Numbered from the stretch's first letter, positions 35,131-46,412 are shown. The stretch: 64,000 bases of DNA from Desulfopila sp. IMCC35008 (GCF_010646885.2 NZ_CP050700.1:2134501-2198500), one strand, 5' to 3'. Made by a program: numbers and translations. The notes: generated by a model from the letters alone, not told the origin.

Positions 35131-36222
35131 ATGAAGCAATTGCAGGTAGGACTTGGGAAGCGCAGTTACCCTATATTTATAGAACCTAATTACTTGGAAA
35201 AAGTGGGTTCATCTCTTGCCCCAAAAAGATACGGCAACAGGTATGCCGTTGTAACCGATACCAATGTAGCTACCTTGTATGGCGAGAAGTTGCTTGAGTC
35301 CATGAATGCAGCAGGTCTGGACGCGAAAATGGTCCCTTTTCCTGCCGGTGAAAAGAACAAAAATCTCGCTACTGTCGGGGCACTTGCAAGTCGTCTTGCC
35401 AAGGCCGGTTTTGATCGCCATGACTGTATTGTCGCTCTGGGAGGCGGTGTCGTTGGTGATATCGCTGGCTTTCTGGCATCGTCATATATGCGTGGCATAC
35501 CCTTTGTCCAGGTACCGACTACCTTGTTGGCCCAGGTTGATAGCTCCGTAGGCGGAAAGACGGGTGTTGATATACCTGAAGGAAAAAACCTGGTTGGTGC
35601 CTTTTATCAACCCCAAAGTGTCTTTATTGATACAGAGGTGTTAAAAACTCTGCCGCGTCAGGAACTACTTGGTGGACTTGCTGAAGTACTGAAATACGGT
35701 GTCATTCGTGATGGTGACTTTTTCACCTTTCTTGAGGAGTACCGGCGTCAAATTATACATCTCGATCAGGAATTGTTGGTAAAAACAATACATACATGCT
35801 GCAGTATAAAATCTGATGTGGTCGAGGAAGATGAAAGGGAAGGGGGATTACGCAAAATTCTCAACTATGGGCACACCATAGGTCACGCGGTTGAGGCTGC
35901 GTCTAATTTTGAGATTATCCACGGGATGGCTGTTGCCATAGGCATGGTAGCGGCAGCCAGATTGAGCGTCATGAAAGGTACCCTGTCCGGAGTGGAAAAT
36001 GACAGGATCTATTCTGTCATTTCTGCCTATGGTATGCCGGTAGATGTGCCAACACACCTGAACAGGCAACTTATAAAAAAGTACCTGAAAGCAGATAAAA
36101 AGGTAGTTTCCGGTAAAGTTAATTACGTACTGCCCGACTCAATTGGCTCAACCTATATAACTGATGACGTTGACCAACGACAGCTCGATCGTGTTTTACA
36201 GGACGAGTGGAGCTATATTTAG
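35131..36222 (+). CDS. aroB: 3-dehydroquinate synthase
   Basis: The 363-aa enzyme converts DAHP to 3-dehydroquinate, the second shikimate-pathway step. The NAD-binding GGGVVGDIAGFLASSYMRG is split by the family's variable loop, followed by VPTTLLAQVDSSVGGKTGVD and the metal-binding NYGHTIGHAVE. Length is normal. The start ATG lies about 150 bp after the sat terminator with a weak ribosome site. The FmdB-like gene follows by 66 bp and is probably co-transcribed. Confidence 0.95.
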   Translation: MKQLQVGLGKRSYPIFIEPNYLEKVGSSLAPKRYGNRYAVVTDTNVATLYGEKLLESMNAAGLDAKMVPFPAGEKNKNLATVGALASRLAKAGFDRHDCIVALGGGVVGDIAGFLASSYMRGIPFVQVPTTLLAQVDSSVGGKTGVDIPEGKNLVGAFYQPQSVFIDTEVLKTLPRQELLGGLAEVLKYGVIRDGDFFTFLEEYRRQIIHLDQELLVKTIHTCCSIKSDVVEEDEREGGLRKILNYGHTIGHAVEAASNFEIIHGMAVAIGMVAAARLSVMKGTLSGVENDRIYSVISAYGMPVDVPTHLNRQLIKKYLKADKKVVSGKVNYVLPDSIGSTYITDDVDQRQLDRVLQDEWSYI

Positions 36223-36288
36223 TGCCGGTTCACAATATGGTGAGCTGGGTGGATTATTAAATTTATACAGAAATAATAAGTTACGAAA

Positions 36289-36777
36289 ATGCCGATTTAT
36301 GAGTTCTACTGTGACAACTGCAACGTGATTTTCAATTTTTTCTCCTCACGTATCAATACAGGGGCACAACCTGATTGCCCGAAATGTGGCAAGGAAAAAA
36401 TTGAAAGACAAATTTCAAAGTTTGCGACTATCCGGTCCGGGGGGCAAGAGGAAGAGGACCCGTTAGCCGGGCTTGATGAAACTAAAATGGAACGGGCCTT
36501 TGAAACACTGATGAAAGAGGCTGACGGTATCAACGAAGATGATCCGCGGCAAATGGCCTCCCTGATGCGCAAGTTCACGGATCAGACAGGCCTTAATCTC
36601 GGGGACGCCATGGAAGAGGCGATCAGCAGGATGGAGGCCGGTGAAGATCCGGATCAGGTGGAAAAAGAAATGGGGGATGTATTGGGGGATGATGACTTCA
36701 GTATAGAGGCCCTCAAAAAGAAAGTCGGTGTACGAAAACCTAAACCTGTGCAAGACGAAAAGCTGTATACTTTATAA
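36289..36777 (+). CDS. FmdB-type zinc ribbon protein
   Basis: The 162-aa protein begins MPIYEFYCDNCNVIFNFF, the FmdB/putative regulatory protein opening, with CxxC pairs at CDNC and CPKC forming one zinc ribbon in the first 45 residues. The remaining ~115 residues are acidic and helical, a tail seen in Desulfobacterota members; its role is unknown. FmdB itself was proposed as a regulator of formamidase/amidase genes, but no amidase is near. A terminator follows. Confidence 0.8.
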   Translation: MPIYEFYCDNCNVIFNFFSSRINTGAQPDCPKCGKEKIERQISKFATIRSGGQEEEDPLAGLDETKMERAFETLMKEADGINEDDPRQMASLMRKFTDQTGLNLGDAMEEAISRMEAGEDPDQVEKEMGDVLGDDDFSIEALKKKVGVRKPKPVQDEKLYTL

Positions 36778-36787
36778 AATGATTGCC

Positions 36788-36822
36788 AAAAGACAGGAGT
36801 GTTGAAACTCCTGTCTTTTTTG
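36788..36822. terminator. Bidirectional terminator
   Basis: A 13-bp stem (36788-36800 with 36807-36819) flanked by A and T runs. It lies between the FmdB-like gene (plus) and the convergent hypothetical gene ending at 36863. Confidence 0.88.
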
Positions 36823-36862
36823 CACGTTATTCTCCGGACATAAAAAGAAAATGTATGGTTCT

Positions 36863-37216
36863 CTAATGCACTGTTTGAGTGCTGTTCGGAAAGAGGTCCA
36901 GGAGGCTGAATGAGTCGTCAGAACCTTCTTTTCTCTTAAGTATCTCCTGAACTTCGTCTTCCGGTACCCCGAGCATCTCTGATAATCCCTGGGTGTCATA
37001 CACCGGTTGCCCTTCAGAGGTATAATAAGCGGCTTTCACTTCCGGAAACTGCATCTCGGTTGCTGTATTTGAAGCCTCGAGGAGGATCTTCCTGATAGAA
37101 GATGGGCCATGTTTTAGAAGCCATTCGACGGCTTCAGCCCACGTCTGGGCATCCACAGTCGGGTGTTGCAAAACTTTCAGGGCTGTTTCCAGGTCCCACT
37201 GATCTTTAATAGACAT
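36863..37216 (-). CDS. Hypothetical 117-aa protein
   Basis: An all-helical-looking cytosolic protein without a signal peptide or membrane segment. The first half (WDLETALKVLQHPTVDAQ) resembles a helical repeat, and VYDTQGLSEMLGVPEDEVQEILKRKE could be a small helix-turn-helix. No family was recognised. A GGA motif precedes the ATG. It stands alone, convergent with the FmdB-like gene and divergent from the SPFH operon. Confidence 0.6.
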   Translation of the reverse strand: MSIKDQWDLETALKVLQHPTVDAQTWAEAVEWLLKHGPSSIRKILLEASNTATEMQFPEVKAAYYTSEGQPVYDTQGLSEMLGVPEDEVQEILKRKEGSDDSFSLLDLFPNSTQTVH

Positions 37217-37381
37217 ATTTTTCCACTTGCTTCCTTTCTTGTAATACTTTTCTTTATAATTAAAATATACAGCTGAAATATAATTTATTACATAACATTA
37301 TAATGAGCGGTTTGAGATATGGAAAGGGGGAAGTGCTCCTCTTTGGCGTATTTATTCCGGATACCTTGAGGAGGGGCGAAT

Positions 37382-38518
37382 ATGAACAAGTTCGATGGTG
37401 GTGTCTTTCTTGAAAATATAGAGTGGTTTGATGAGAGCGGTGAAGAGCTGGTTCACCGGCTTCCAGAGAATGGTTCGGGAGAGATCAAATATGGTGCCCA
37501 GTTGACTGTTCGTGAAAGTCAGGCTGCGGTTTTGTTCTATAAGGGAAAGGCGTGCGATGCCTTCGGGCCTGGTCGACACACTCTCAAAACGATGAACCTG
37601 CCTATCCTGACCAAGATCCTTTCTATACCATGGCGCGGGGATAGTCCTCTTCGGGCAGAAGTCTACATGGTCAATCTGAAGTATTTTACCAATCTCAAAT
37701 GGGGCACACGCAACCCTGTTGCTTTTCGGGATCAGGAGTTGGGGCTTATCAGGCTGCGTGCTCATGGGATTTTTAATATTCAGGTTGTGCAACCGTTACT
37801 CTTTATTAACTCCCTTGTCGGCACAATGGCAACGATGACTACCGAAGGTGTTGAGACCTATCTCAAGCGTGTTATAGTCTCCCGTTTTAATGATTATCTT
37901 GGTGAGCAACTCGATACCATACTGAACCTGCCAGGGAAGTTCGATGAACTCTCTGAGGATTTGCAAAAGCGGTTAACCAAGGATTTTGCCCATTTTGGCC
38001 TGCGTCTCAGCCAGCTCTATATTACCTCTATCACACCACCAGATGAGGTGCAAAAGGCCATAGATGATCAGAGCCGTATGAATGCCATAAAGGATATGGA
38101 TAAATTCATGCAGATGAAAGCAGCCATGGCTATGGAAAAGGCGGCATCAAGCCAGGGAGAATCAGGCGCCGGTATGGGCATGGGTATGGGGTTGATGCTT
38201 CCGGGCATGTTTGCAAACGCATTCCAGCAGAACCACAATAACCGGTCTGGCAGTACTGCAACCTCACGGACTGCGGAGTGCCCGGACTGTTCAGGGCAGA
38301 TACCTGCCGAAGCCCGCTTCTGCCCTGCCTGCGGGCATCAGCAGGTTGTTATCAGTCAGTGTGATAACTGTGGTAAAAACCTTTCACCAAATGCTAAATT
38401 TTGTCCTCAATGCGGCCAGAAAACCGGGCAGCAGGCAGGTGTGAGCATCTGTGGGAAGTGTAAGGCGGAAAACCTGCCCCAATCAATGTTTTGTAACCAA
38501 TGCGGAGAACGGTTGTAG
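37382..38518 (+). CDS. SPFH-domain protein with C-terminal triple zinc ribbon
   Basis: The 378-aa protein has an SPFH/band-7-like domain of the YdjI ('virion core protein') type: VFLENIEWFDESGEELVHRLP at the N-terminus and VRESQAAVLFYKGKACDAFGPGRHTL (about 40-65). A helical segment and a Met/Gly-rich linker follow. Three zinc ribbons end the protein (about 299-378): CPDC/CPAC, CDNC/CPQC and CGKC/CNQC. SPFH proteins form membrane-associated ring or cage scaffolds. No N-terminal membrane anchor is visible. GAGGAGG precedes the ATG. It is the first gene of a tight cluster with a zinc-ribbon protein, a deaminase and a radical SAM enzyme. Confidence 0.85.
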   Translation: MNKFDGGVFLENIEWFDESGEELVHRLPENGSGEIKYGAQLTVRESQAAVLFYKGKACDAFGPGRHTLKTMNLPILTKILSIPWRGDSPLRAEVYMVNLKYFTNLKWGTRNPVAFRDQELGLIRLRAHGIFNIQVVQPLLFINSLVGTMATMTTEGVETYLKRVIVSRFNDYLGEQLDTILNLPGKFDELSEDLQKRLTKDFAHFGLRLSQLYITSITPPDEVQKAIDDQSRMNAIKDMDKFMQMKAAMAMEKAASSQGESGAGMGMGMGLMLPGMFANAFQQNHNNRSGSTATSRTAECPDCSGQIPAEARFCPACGHQQVVISQCDNCGKNLSPNAKFCPQCGQKTGQQAGVSICGKCKAENLPQSMFCNQCGERL

Positions 38519-38524
38519 CAACAG

Positions 38525-39772
38525 ATGGAGTTAACAGTCCAACAACCATGCCCCACCTGCGGTGCGGAAATACTTTTGCAGGAAGATGACCGGTTAGTGC
38601 AATGCGAGTACTGTGATGTGCATAACTATATGGTGCATCGTAAGCTACCACGGTTTCTGCTGCCTGCAAGACTTCCTTCCCATGTTTCTCGGGAAAGTTT
38701 GTTTTATGTACCGTATCTCCGATTCAAGGGTACCATTTTCTATTGTCAGAAAAATAAGGTACACAATAAAATAATAGATACCACGAGAATAGGCTTTTCC
38801 ATGCGGAAGATGCCCGTTTCACTTGGATTGCGTCCTCAGGCAATGAACGTGAGACAGGTTACCGGTGATGTAGAGGGGCATTTCGTCCGACAAACAATCA
38901 AGGCAAGAGCCATTTTTACGGATGCTGCTAAGCTGTCCATTCTTTTTGCAAAGGATAAAAAAAATCCTGTGGTGCACAGGGCCTTCATTGGTGAGACTGT
39001 CAGCAGGGTCTATCTGCCCCTCTATGTGTATCATGGAAATCTCTACGACGGAGTCAATCATTCAAAGCTGGGGCCGTCATCATTAATAGACTCTTTTGCA
39101 GCAACAACCGTTAGGGTGAGCCCTGAGTGGGAACCTTCCTTTCTCTCTACAATCTGTCCAGGTTGCGGTGCGACCATGAAAGGTAGTCGAGATAGCCTGG
39201 TAATGACCTGTACAAATTGTGAGACGCTGTGGCAGGAGCGTGAAGGTATATTTCATCAACTTGATTTTGGCGTTGTGGAATCATCGACGCAAGCGGCTGT
39301 CCATTTACCTTTCTGGCATATAGAACCGGAAGTACGTGGTTGTACATTGGCAACACTTGCAGATTTTCTTGAACTTACCAATCAGCCTGTTGTCGTGAGA
39401 AAAGCACATCGCGACAAAAAAATGGCCTTTATTGTTCCGGCTTTTAAAGTAAATCCCAATACATTCCTGAATTCAGCAAAAAACCTGACTTCAGTGCAGC
39501 TTGTTTTTAATGGTATGACCCAAAAAACAGTAGCAGGCAGTTATCCGGTTACCTTGCCTCACAAGGAGGCAGTTCAGGCATTAAAGGTAGTGCTTGCCGG
39601 AGCGGCGGTGAGTCCGAAAAAAGTGTTTGCGGTATTGGAAAAACTTGATTTTCGTGTTACAGCACAACAACTTCTATATTTGCCGTTTCAATGGGTCGGT
39701 CATGATGTCCGCCAGGAGCAAACAGGCTTTTCATTTTCATCCGCTTCGTTGCGGTTCGGGAGGTCAATGTGA
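38525..39772 (+). CDS. Zinc-ribbon protein of unknown function, SPFH partner
   Basis: The 415-aa soluble protein has two zinc ribbons: CPTCGAEI...CEYC near residues 9-33 and CPGCGATM...CTNC near 215-237. The rest is beta-rich with no recognised catalytic motif. The layout (zinc ribbon, ~180-residue domain, zinc ribbon, ~180-residue domain) suggests an internal duplication. The start lies 6 bp after the SPFH gene stop, so the two are almost certainly co-translated and may act together. Confidence 0.65.
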   Translation: MELTVQQPCPTCGAEILLQEDDRLVQCEYCDVHNYMVHRKLPRFLLPARLPSHVSRESLFYVPYLRFKGTIFYCQKNKVHNKIIDTTRIGFSMRKMPVSLGLRPQAMNVRQVTGDVEGHFVRQTIKARAIFTDAAKLSILFAKDKKNPVVHRAFIGETVSRVYLPLYVYHGNLYDGVNHSKLGPSSLIDSFAATTVRVSPEWEPSFLSTICPGCGATMKGSRDSLVMTCTNCETLWQEREGIFHQLDFGVVESSTQAAVHLPFWHIEPEVRGCTLATLADFLELTNQPVVVRKAHRDKKMAFIVPAFKVNPNTFLNSAKNLTSVQLVFNGMTQKTVAGSYPVTLPHKEAVQALKVVLAGAAVSPKKVFAVLEKLDFRVTAQQLLYLPFQWVGHDVRQEQTGFSFSSASLRFGRSM

Positions 39773-39799
39773 CCTCACCATATCTATGCTAGTAATACA

Positions 39800-40342
39800 A
39801 TGAACGTAAAACACGAAACCTTTATGAGACTGGCACTTGAGGAGGCGCAGCAAGCCTTTTATGCCGGTCAGTTCCCTGTTGGCTGTGTACTTGTTGTTGG
39901 CGATGAGGTAATGGCCACCGGAGGTCGGGAGAACAGCGATATTCCCTTTTCAGAACTTGATCATGCCGAGATAGTGGCACTCAGAAACCTGCAAAGTAAA
40001 TATCCGGAGATTGATCTTGAGCAGGTTGTCATCTACTCCACCCTCGAACCTTGCCTCATGTGTTATTCGACACTGCTGGTGAACAGGGTATCAACAATAG
40101 TATATGGATTTGAAGACGTGATGGGGGGTGGGACCAACTTGCCGATCGATCAACTTGCACCGCTTTACAATGGACGTGAGATTACGGTTGTGAAAAATAT
40201 ATTAAGGGATGAGTGTTTATATCTTTTTCAGCAATTTTTCAAAAACCCCCTCAATACGTACCTCAAGAACACGCTTCTTGCACAATATACGTTAGAGCAG
40301 GAGTGTGACCTGCAAACTATCCGACCAATAAGAGATCAATGA
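39800..40342 (+). CDS. Cytidine/deoxycytidylate deaminase-family enzyme, TadA-like
   Basis: The 180-aa protein belongs to the CDA superfamily: zinc ligands His55 in DHAEIVAL with catalytic Glu57, and Cys85/Cys88 in TLEPCLMC. The N-terminal MRLALEEAQQAFYAGQFPVGCVLV is like TadA, but the tail of about 40 residues (LYLFQQFFKNPLNTYLKN) is longer than in TadA, and a typical TadA substrate loop is not evident. The substrate may be a free base or nucleoside rather than tRNA. Its stop overlaps the radical SAM gene start by 4 bp. Confidence 0.8.
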   Translation: MNVKHETFMRLALEEAQQAFYAGQFPVGCVLVVGDEVMATGGRENSDIPFSELDHAEIVALRNLQSKYPEIDLEQVVIYSTLEPCLMCYSTLLVNRVSTIVYGFEDVMGGGTNLPIDQLAPLYNGREITVVKNILRDECLYLFQQFFKNPLNTYLKNTLLAQYTLEQECDLQTIRPIRDQ

Positions 40343-41337
40343 AGAAGGCCAGAACAGTTGGGTTTAAACGTGGCGAGCGCAATATCTTTTTTCACATCCT
40401 TACCGCCTGTAACCTCTCTTGCAGCCACTGTTATATCAATCCTGAGCAGCATGGCAGCAATACGCTGTCTCTATCGACAATAAAGAAGTGGCTCGATCTA
40501 TTTATTGATTCCAATAAGAAAAGTAATGTCATTTTTCTGGGTGGTGAGCCTACCATGCACAAGGATCTGCCGGGAGCGGTTCGTTATGCAAAAGAAAAAG
40601 GCTTAGCCGTTACTGTTGATTCAAACGGTTACCTGCTGCACGATTTCCTAGAGAGCGTCACTCCTGCTGACGTCGATTTCCTGAGTTTTAGCCTGGATGG
40701 TCCGGAACCGGCAATTAATGACCCCATCAGGGGGGAGGGTGTCTTTGAGGTATGTACCGCCAATATCAAGAGAGCGGTTGCCAAGGGCTTTAACGTCAGT
40801 CTGATTTTCACCGTAAGCCGGAAGAATATCGACCACCTGGAGCGGATGTTACCGGTGCTCAAGCAGTTGGGGGTCAAGAAATTCTTTATTCAGGTTATTG
40901 GTCTACGCGGGAATTCGGCAAAAAATGATGTTCCGGATTCCTTGCAAGTTGGACGAAAAGAGTGGCTCTCTGTTGTACCGAAAGTGGCAGCAAAAATTGC
41001 AGGCGAAGGTATAAAGGTAACGTACCCGAAAGTGTTTCTCGACCGGGATGAAGAGTTCGGCTGTGCGGGAAATGAGGCTGAGAATTATTTTATTTTCCCC
41101 AACGGTCGTGTGTACCGTTGTCCTTTATGCGAGGATCATCCCATTCATGCACTTCGTATTGAAAACGATGCCCTGGTAGTAAATGAAGGCCTGACCGAGG
41201 ATAATTTTTTTCAACTCAATATTGCTGAAGGATGTGTGATGAATAAGCTGCTTCAGCCGGATACAATTGAGTATGATGAAGAAGGGCAGCCGCTATATCG
41301 GATATCGTGCTGTTTGCTCAAGCAGGAAATTGAATAG
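40339..41337 (+). CDS. Radical SAM enzyme with C-terminal cysteines (SPASM-like)
   Basis: The 332-aa protein has the radical SAM cluster motif CNLSCSHC (Cys24, Cys28, Cys31) and the GGEP motif (FLGGEPTMH). The barrel continues with SFSLDGPEPAINDPIRG. C-terminal cysteines (GCAGN, CPLC, GCVMN, SCCL) suggest one or more auxiliary Fe-S clusters as in SPASM/twitch proteins that modify peptides or cofactors. The substrate is unknown. The 4-bp overlap with the deaminase gene implies a joint pathway. It converges with tatC, with only 4 bp between stops. Confidence 0.85.
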   Translation: MKKARTVGFKRGERNIFFHILTACNLSCSHCYINPEQHGSNTLSLSTIKKWLDLFIDSNKKSNVIFLGGEPTMHKDLPGAVRYAKEKGLAVTVDSNGYLLHDFLESVTPADVDFLSFSLDGPEPAINDPIRGEGVFEVCTANIKRAVAKGFNVSLIFTVSRKNIDHLERMLPVLKQLGVKKFFIQVIGLRGNSAKNDVPDSLQVGRKEWLSVVPKVAAKIAGEGIKVTYPKVFLDRDEEFGCAGNEAENYFIFPNGRVYRCPLCEDHPIHALRIENDALVVNEGLTEDNFFQLNIAEGCVMNKLLQPDTIEYDEEGQPLYRISCCLLKQEIE

Positions 41338-41341
41338 CCCC

Positions 41342-42121
41342 TTATATGGTGTTTTCTTTTTGCTCCTTATTCTTGCCGCTAAACAGAGCTGTGAGAAAAA
41401 TTCCTGCCTCATAAAGACCGAAAAGAGGGATTGCCAGTAGAGCCGTGGCCATAAAGTCACCGGCGGTCAGGAGGAACGACAGGACGAGTATCGCAATGTA
41501 GAAGTATGTCCGTTTGTCTCGAAAATACCTGGCTTTTACGATACCTGCTTTGCCGGCCATCACCATGAGGAAAGGGATCTGGAAACTGAGCCCGAAGGCG
41601 AACATGGTGCGAACCACAAAAGTGAGGTATTTCCCAAATTTAGGTAGGGGTTCAAGTCCCTCGTTGGCATAACTCATAAAATAGACAAGCATTTTAGGCA
41701 TTACGGCAAAGAAGGCGAAGGCGGCCCCTCCCGAAAAAAGAAGTGTTGCCCAAAAAACTATAATGATCCCCAACTTTTTCTCGTTCTTTTTAAGCCCAGG
41801 CGAAATAAACATCCAGGCCTGGTAGAGCATGACGGGAAAACTTGTCAACAGGCCAACAAGAAGAGCCAGTTTAATATAACTGACAAACGCCTCAGGCAGG
41901 TTGGTGTAAACGAGCCGGTGAACGAGCGGGCTGGCGTTAAAAAGGGGCTGAATGAACAGGGTGGCAATTCTTTCTGCAAACATGTACGCAACAGCTGTGC
42001 ATGCAACAATGCTGACTAGGACTTTGGTGACTCTGTTCTTGAGTTCCAGATGGTGTGGTCTGAAAAAGGCGAGACTTCTCTCCAGGGCTGGAATCGTTGA
42101 TTGAAGGTTGTAATCAGCCAT
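41342..42121 (-). CDS. tatC: Sec-independent protein translocase TatC
   Basis: The 259-aa membrane protein has six hydrophobic segments and a TatC pattern: short cytosolic N-terminus with HHLELKNR, the periplasmic loop after TM1, LYQAWMFISPGL, and FGLSFQIPFLM. TatC is the receptor for twin-arginine signal peptides and exports folded, cofactor-loaded proteins such as periplasmic hydrogenases and formate dehydrogenases. It starts 2 bp after the tatB stop. The C-terminus is charged. Confidence 0.93.
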   Translation of the reverse strand: MADYNLQSTIPALERSLAFFRPHHLELKNRVTKVLVSIVACTAVAYMFAERIATLFIQPLFNASPLVHRLVYTNLPEAFVSYIKLALLVGLLTSFPVMLYQAWMFISPGLKKNEKKLGIIIVFWATLLFSGGAAFAFFAVMPKMLVYFMSYANEGLEPLPKFGKYLTFVVRTMFAFGLSFQIPFLMVMAGKAGIVKARYFRDKRTYFYIAILVLSFLLTAGDFMATALLAIPLFGLYEAGIFLTALFSGKNKEQKENTI

Positions 42122-42123
42122 GC

Positions 42124-42624
42124 CTAGCCACCATTTGGGTGGTTTGTCTTGTCTTCCAAAGAATCGTTCTGGGTGAAATTTCCCTTTGTTTTATCTTTAT
42201 CGGGATGAGATTCTTTTTGAGGGATCACTTCTGACAGGTCATCCGGATTCAGCTCAATTGGTTCTGAAAGGTCAGACTCTGACTCAGTAGTTGAAACACC
42301 GGATTTCTCTATTTCTGCCAAGGCGTCGGCGGCAGAATTGTCGGGATTGACGCCTTTTGCTGGGAATAATGAGGTCGATCCTTTATCGGGGTGGTCTAGA
42401 AGATGGCTCTGAAATGCCTTAGCTGCATTTTCAAGATCTGGCTTAATATCGTCGAGTGGATTTCCCTCCTCCTTTAGCTGGTCCTTCAAGCCCTCAGCCG
42501 TCTTTTTCAGTTCCATTACACCTTTTGCTATGGAACGGGCAAGCTCCGGGAGCTTGTCGGGTCCGACAAATATTAAAGCTAGTGCCAGAATCAGGATCAT
42601 TTCCGGCAAACCGATACCAAACAT
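42124..42624 (-). CDS. tatB: Twin-arginine translocase subunit TatB
   Basis: The 166-aa protein has the TatA/B N-terminus MFGIGLPEMILILALALIFVG, broken by Glu8 as in TatB, a PDKLPELARSIAKG amphipathic helix, and a long acidic, Pro/Ser/Asp-rich cytosolic tail. The tail length favours TatB over TatA. It forms an operon with tatC; no separate tatA is in the window. Confidence 0.85.
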   Translation of the reverse strand: MFGIGLPEMILILALALIFVGPDKLPELARSIAKGVMELKKTAEGLKDQLKEEGNPLDDIKPDLENAAKAFQSHLLDHPDKGSTSLFPAKGVNPDNSAADALAEIEKSGVSTTESESDLSEPIELNPDDLSEVIPQKESHPDKDKTKGNFTQNDSLEDKTNHPNGG

Positions 42625-44307
<1,683 letters not shown>

Positions 44308-44366
44308 CCCCGAAGGTTACGATTTTCAGGGGAATATCTTAAACGATAAGGAATCAGAGAAAAATT

Positions 44367-44636
44367 ATGGCAAGAATCACAGTTGAAGATTGTCTGGAAG
44401 TGGTTGGAGATGACAACAGGTTCAATCTTATACACCTGGCGGTAAAACGCGTCAAACAACATCGTCAGGGTGAGCCCTTTCTCGTGGAAGGCAAAAACAA
44501 GGAAATTGTAATGACCCTTCGAGAGATTGCCGCTTCAAAAGTAACGATGCAAAATATCGAGGAATTGCCCGCTCACGTCGAGAAGGGTGAAAAAAGTATA
44601 GATGAGTCCAAGGAAGCAGCCCCCGTCGTTTCGTAA
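44367..44636 (+). CDS. rpoZ: RNA polymerase omega subunit
   Basis: The 89-aa protein matches omega: [31 protein letters not shown] is split by the conserved N-R-F-x-L pattern, and [13 protein letters not shown] is the family's second motif. Omega aids RNA polymerase assembly and forms part of a ppGpp site; dksA lies nearby. It has no spoT neighbour here. Confidence 0.92.
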   Translation: MARITVEDCLEVVGDDNRFNLIHLAVKRVKQHRQGEPFLVEGKNKEIVMTLREIAASKVTMQNIEELPAHVEKGEKSIDESKEAAPVVS

Positions 44637-44660
44637 CAATCGAGACTGGTTGTAAGGATT

Positions 44661-45809
44661 ATGAGCAAAGATTATTACGAAGTATTGGGCGTAGCCAAAG
44701 GTGCGTCCGGCGAAGAGATAAAGAAGGCCTATAGAAAGCTGGCGATGAAGTATCATCCTGATAGAAACCCGGATGATAAGGATGCCGAAGCTGCTTTTAA
44801 GGAATGTACCGAATCCTATGAGGTATTAAGCGACGAAAAAAAACGTCAAATTTACGATACCTATGGGCATGAGGGGCTTAAAAACAGCGGATATTCCGGG
44901 CCTGGTAATTTCGATGATGTTTTCTCCAGTTTTGGTGATATTTTCGGGGACTTGTTTGGTTTTGGAGGTGGCCGAACGCGAAGCAGGCGTGGCGGTCCGG
45001 TCCCAGGAAACGATCTGCGCTACGACGTGACCATATCCTTTATGGACGCGGTACATGGTGTTTCCAAGGAAGTTGAGCTCAACAGACGAGATACCTGCTG
45101 GACCTGTGAGGGGAGTGGTTGTCGTCCAGGGCATTCCCGCCAGACATGTCCGTCCTGTAATGGCCGAGGGCAGGTTATTCGATCACAGGGCTTTTTTCAG
45201 GTCAGCTCAACATGTCCTCAATGCCAGGGAGAAGGAGATCTAATTACTGACCCCTGTAGTGATTGCGGCGGTTCTGGTCTCGTTCAAAAGAGTAAACATG
45301 TCGCCATAAAGATTCCGGCCGGTGTAGATCACGGTGCCAAAATGCGGCTTCGTGGTGAAGGTGAGGGGGGGCGTAAAGGTGGTCCTTCCGGTGATCTGTA
45401 TGTTGTCGTCCATGTCGAAGAACATGATTTCTTCAAGCGGGAAGGTGATATTATCTATGTCAAGCTGCCAGTCACTATGGTGAGTGCCGCTCTCGGTGCA
45501 ACGGTGGAGATTCCCACTGTTCATGGCAAACGTAAAATCGATATTGCTCCCGGTAGCCAGTCAGGTGAGATACTTACCCTCAAAAATGAAGGAGTTCCTC
45601 ATCTGAGAGGTTCGGGAAGAGGCAATATGCTTGTTGAATTGCAAGTTCTTACTCCAACGAACCTTTGCGATGAGCAGGTGAAAATTCTCCGGGAATTTGA
45701 CTCGCTTTGTGAAGAGCACGGACAACATGAAGAACGTGAGGGATTTTTCGCCCGACTTTTCAATGATGTGATGGGTAGGAACGGAAAGGAAACCAAAAAT
45801 GGGCGTTAA
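44661..45809 (+). CDS. dnaJ: Chaperone protein DnaJ, type I
   Basis: The 382-aa co-chaperone has a J domain (HPD at 32-34), a Gly/Phe-rich region ([12 protein letters not shown]), four CxxCxGxG-like zinc repeats ([32 protein letters not shown]) and the C-terminal substrate domain with [18 protein letters not shown]. It stimulates DnaK ATPase. dnaK and grpE are not in the window. The last 11 bp overlap moaC. Confidence 0.96.
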   Translation: MSKDYYEVLGVAKGASGEEIKKAYRKLAMKYHPDRNPDDKDAEAAFKECTESYEVLSDEKKRQIYDTYGHEGLKNSGYSGPGNFDDVFSSFGDIFGDLFGFGGGRTRSRRGGPVPGNDLRYDVTISFMDAVHGVSKEVELNRRDTCWTCEGSGCRPGHSRQTCPSCNGRGQVIRSQGFFQVSSTCPQCQGEGDLITDPCSDCGGSGLVQKSKHVAIKIPAGVDHGAKMRLRGEGEGGRKGGPSGDLYVVVHVEEHDFFKREGDIIYVKLPVTMVSAALGATVEIPTVHGKRKIDIAPGSQSGEILTLKNEGVPHLRGSGRGNMLVELQVLTPTNLCDEQVKILREFDSLCEEHGQHEEREGFFARLFNDVMGRNGKETKNGR

Positions 45810-46302
45810 AGATTCCACCGGTGAACTGACTCACTTCGATAAAGACGGCAATGCCGTTATGGTCGATGTCAGCAAAAAGTCAGAAACGGAAAGAGTGGCT
45901 CATGCCGCTGGCAAGGTGAGTATGAGTGCCGAGGCATTTGCAAAAGTGAGAAGCGGTTCCATCTCCAAAGGCGATGTTCTTGGTATTGCAAGGGTTGCCG
46001 GGATTATGGCAGCTAAGAAGGTGGATGATCTTATACCGCTTACCCATCCGTTGCTGATAACTAAAGTCAACGTTGACTTTTCCCTCCAGGAAGAGGAAAA
46101 TATTGTTGAAGTATTTGCGACTGTCGGGATTTGCGGAAAGACAGGAGTAGAGATGGAGGCGTTAACAGCAGTCTCCGTAGCGGCATTGACAATATATGAT
46201 ATGTGCAAGGCCGTTGACAAATCCATGGTAATTAGTGACATACGGTTACTGAAGAAAACCGGTGGTAAAAGCGGTACTTATCTAAGAAACAATGAAACCT
46301 GA
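45799..46302 (+). CDS. moaC: Cyclic pyranopterin monophosphate synthase MoaC
   Basis: The 167-aa enzyme acts in molybdenum cofactor synthesis. Motifs: [16 protein letters not shown] (N-terminal), [20 protein letters not shown] (split by the His of the THP motif) and [23 protein letters not shown]. It overlaps dnaJ by 11 bp, with GGAAAGG before the ATG. Moco supply fits formate dehydrogenase-type enzymes exported by Tat, but the link is inferential. Its stop codon lies inside a strong hairpin. Confidence 0.95.
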   Translation: MGVKDSTGELTHFDKDGNAVMVDVSKKSETERVAHAAGKVSMSAEAFAKVRSGSISKGDVLGIARVAGIMAAKKVDDLIPLTHPLLITKVNVDFSLQEEENIVEVFATVGICGKTGVEMEALTAVSVAALTIYDMCKAVDKSMVISDIRLLKKTGGKSGTYLRNNET

Positions 46303-46327
46303 TGGTAATAGTGATCAGGTTTCATTG
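46290..46327. promoter_or_regulatory. 14-bp hairpin spanning the moaC stop codon
   Basis: CAATGAAACCTGAT (46290-46303) pairs perfectly with 46314-46327 across a 10-nt loop. No U run follows on either strand, so it is not a classical terminator; it may protect the moaC mRNA end. Confidence 0.6.
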
Positions 46328-46412
46328 TAGGAAGTGTACGTAAGAGAATTACATAATCATACAATAACCCGGCTTAAGTGGTTCAATAATATTTCTGTTT
46401 GAGGAGCGTTTG

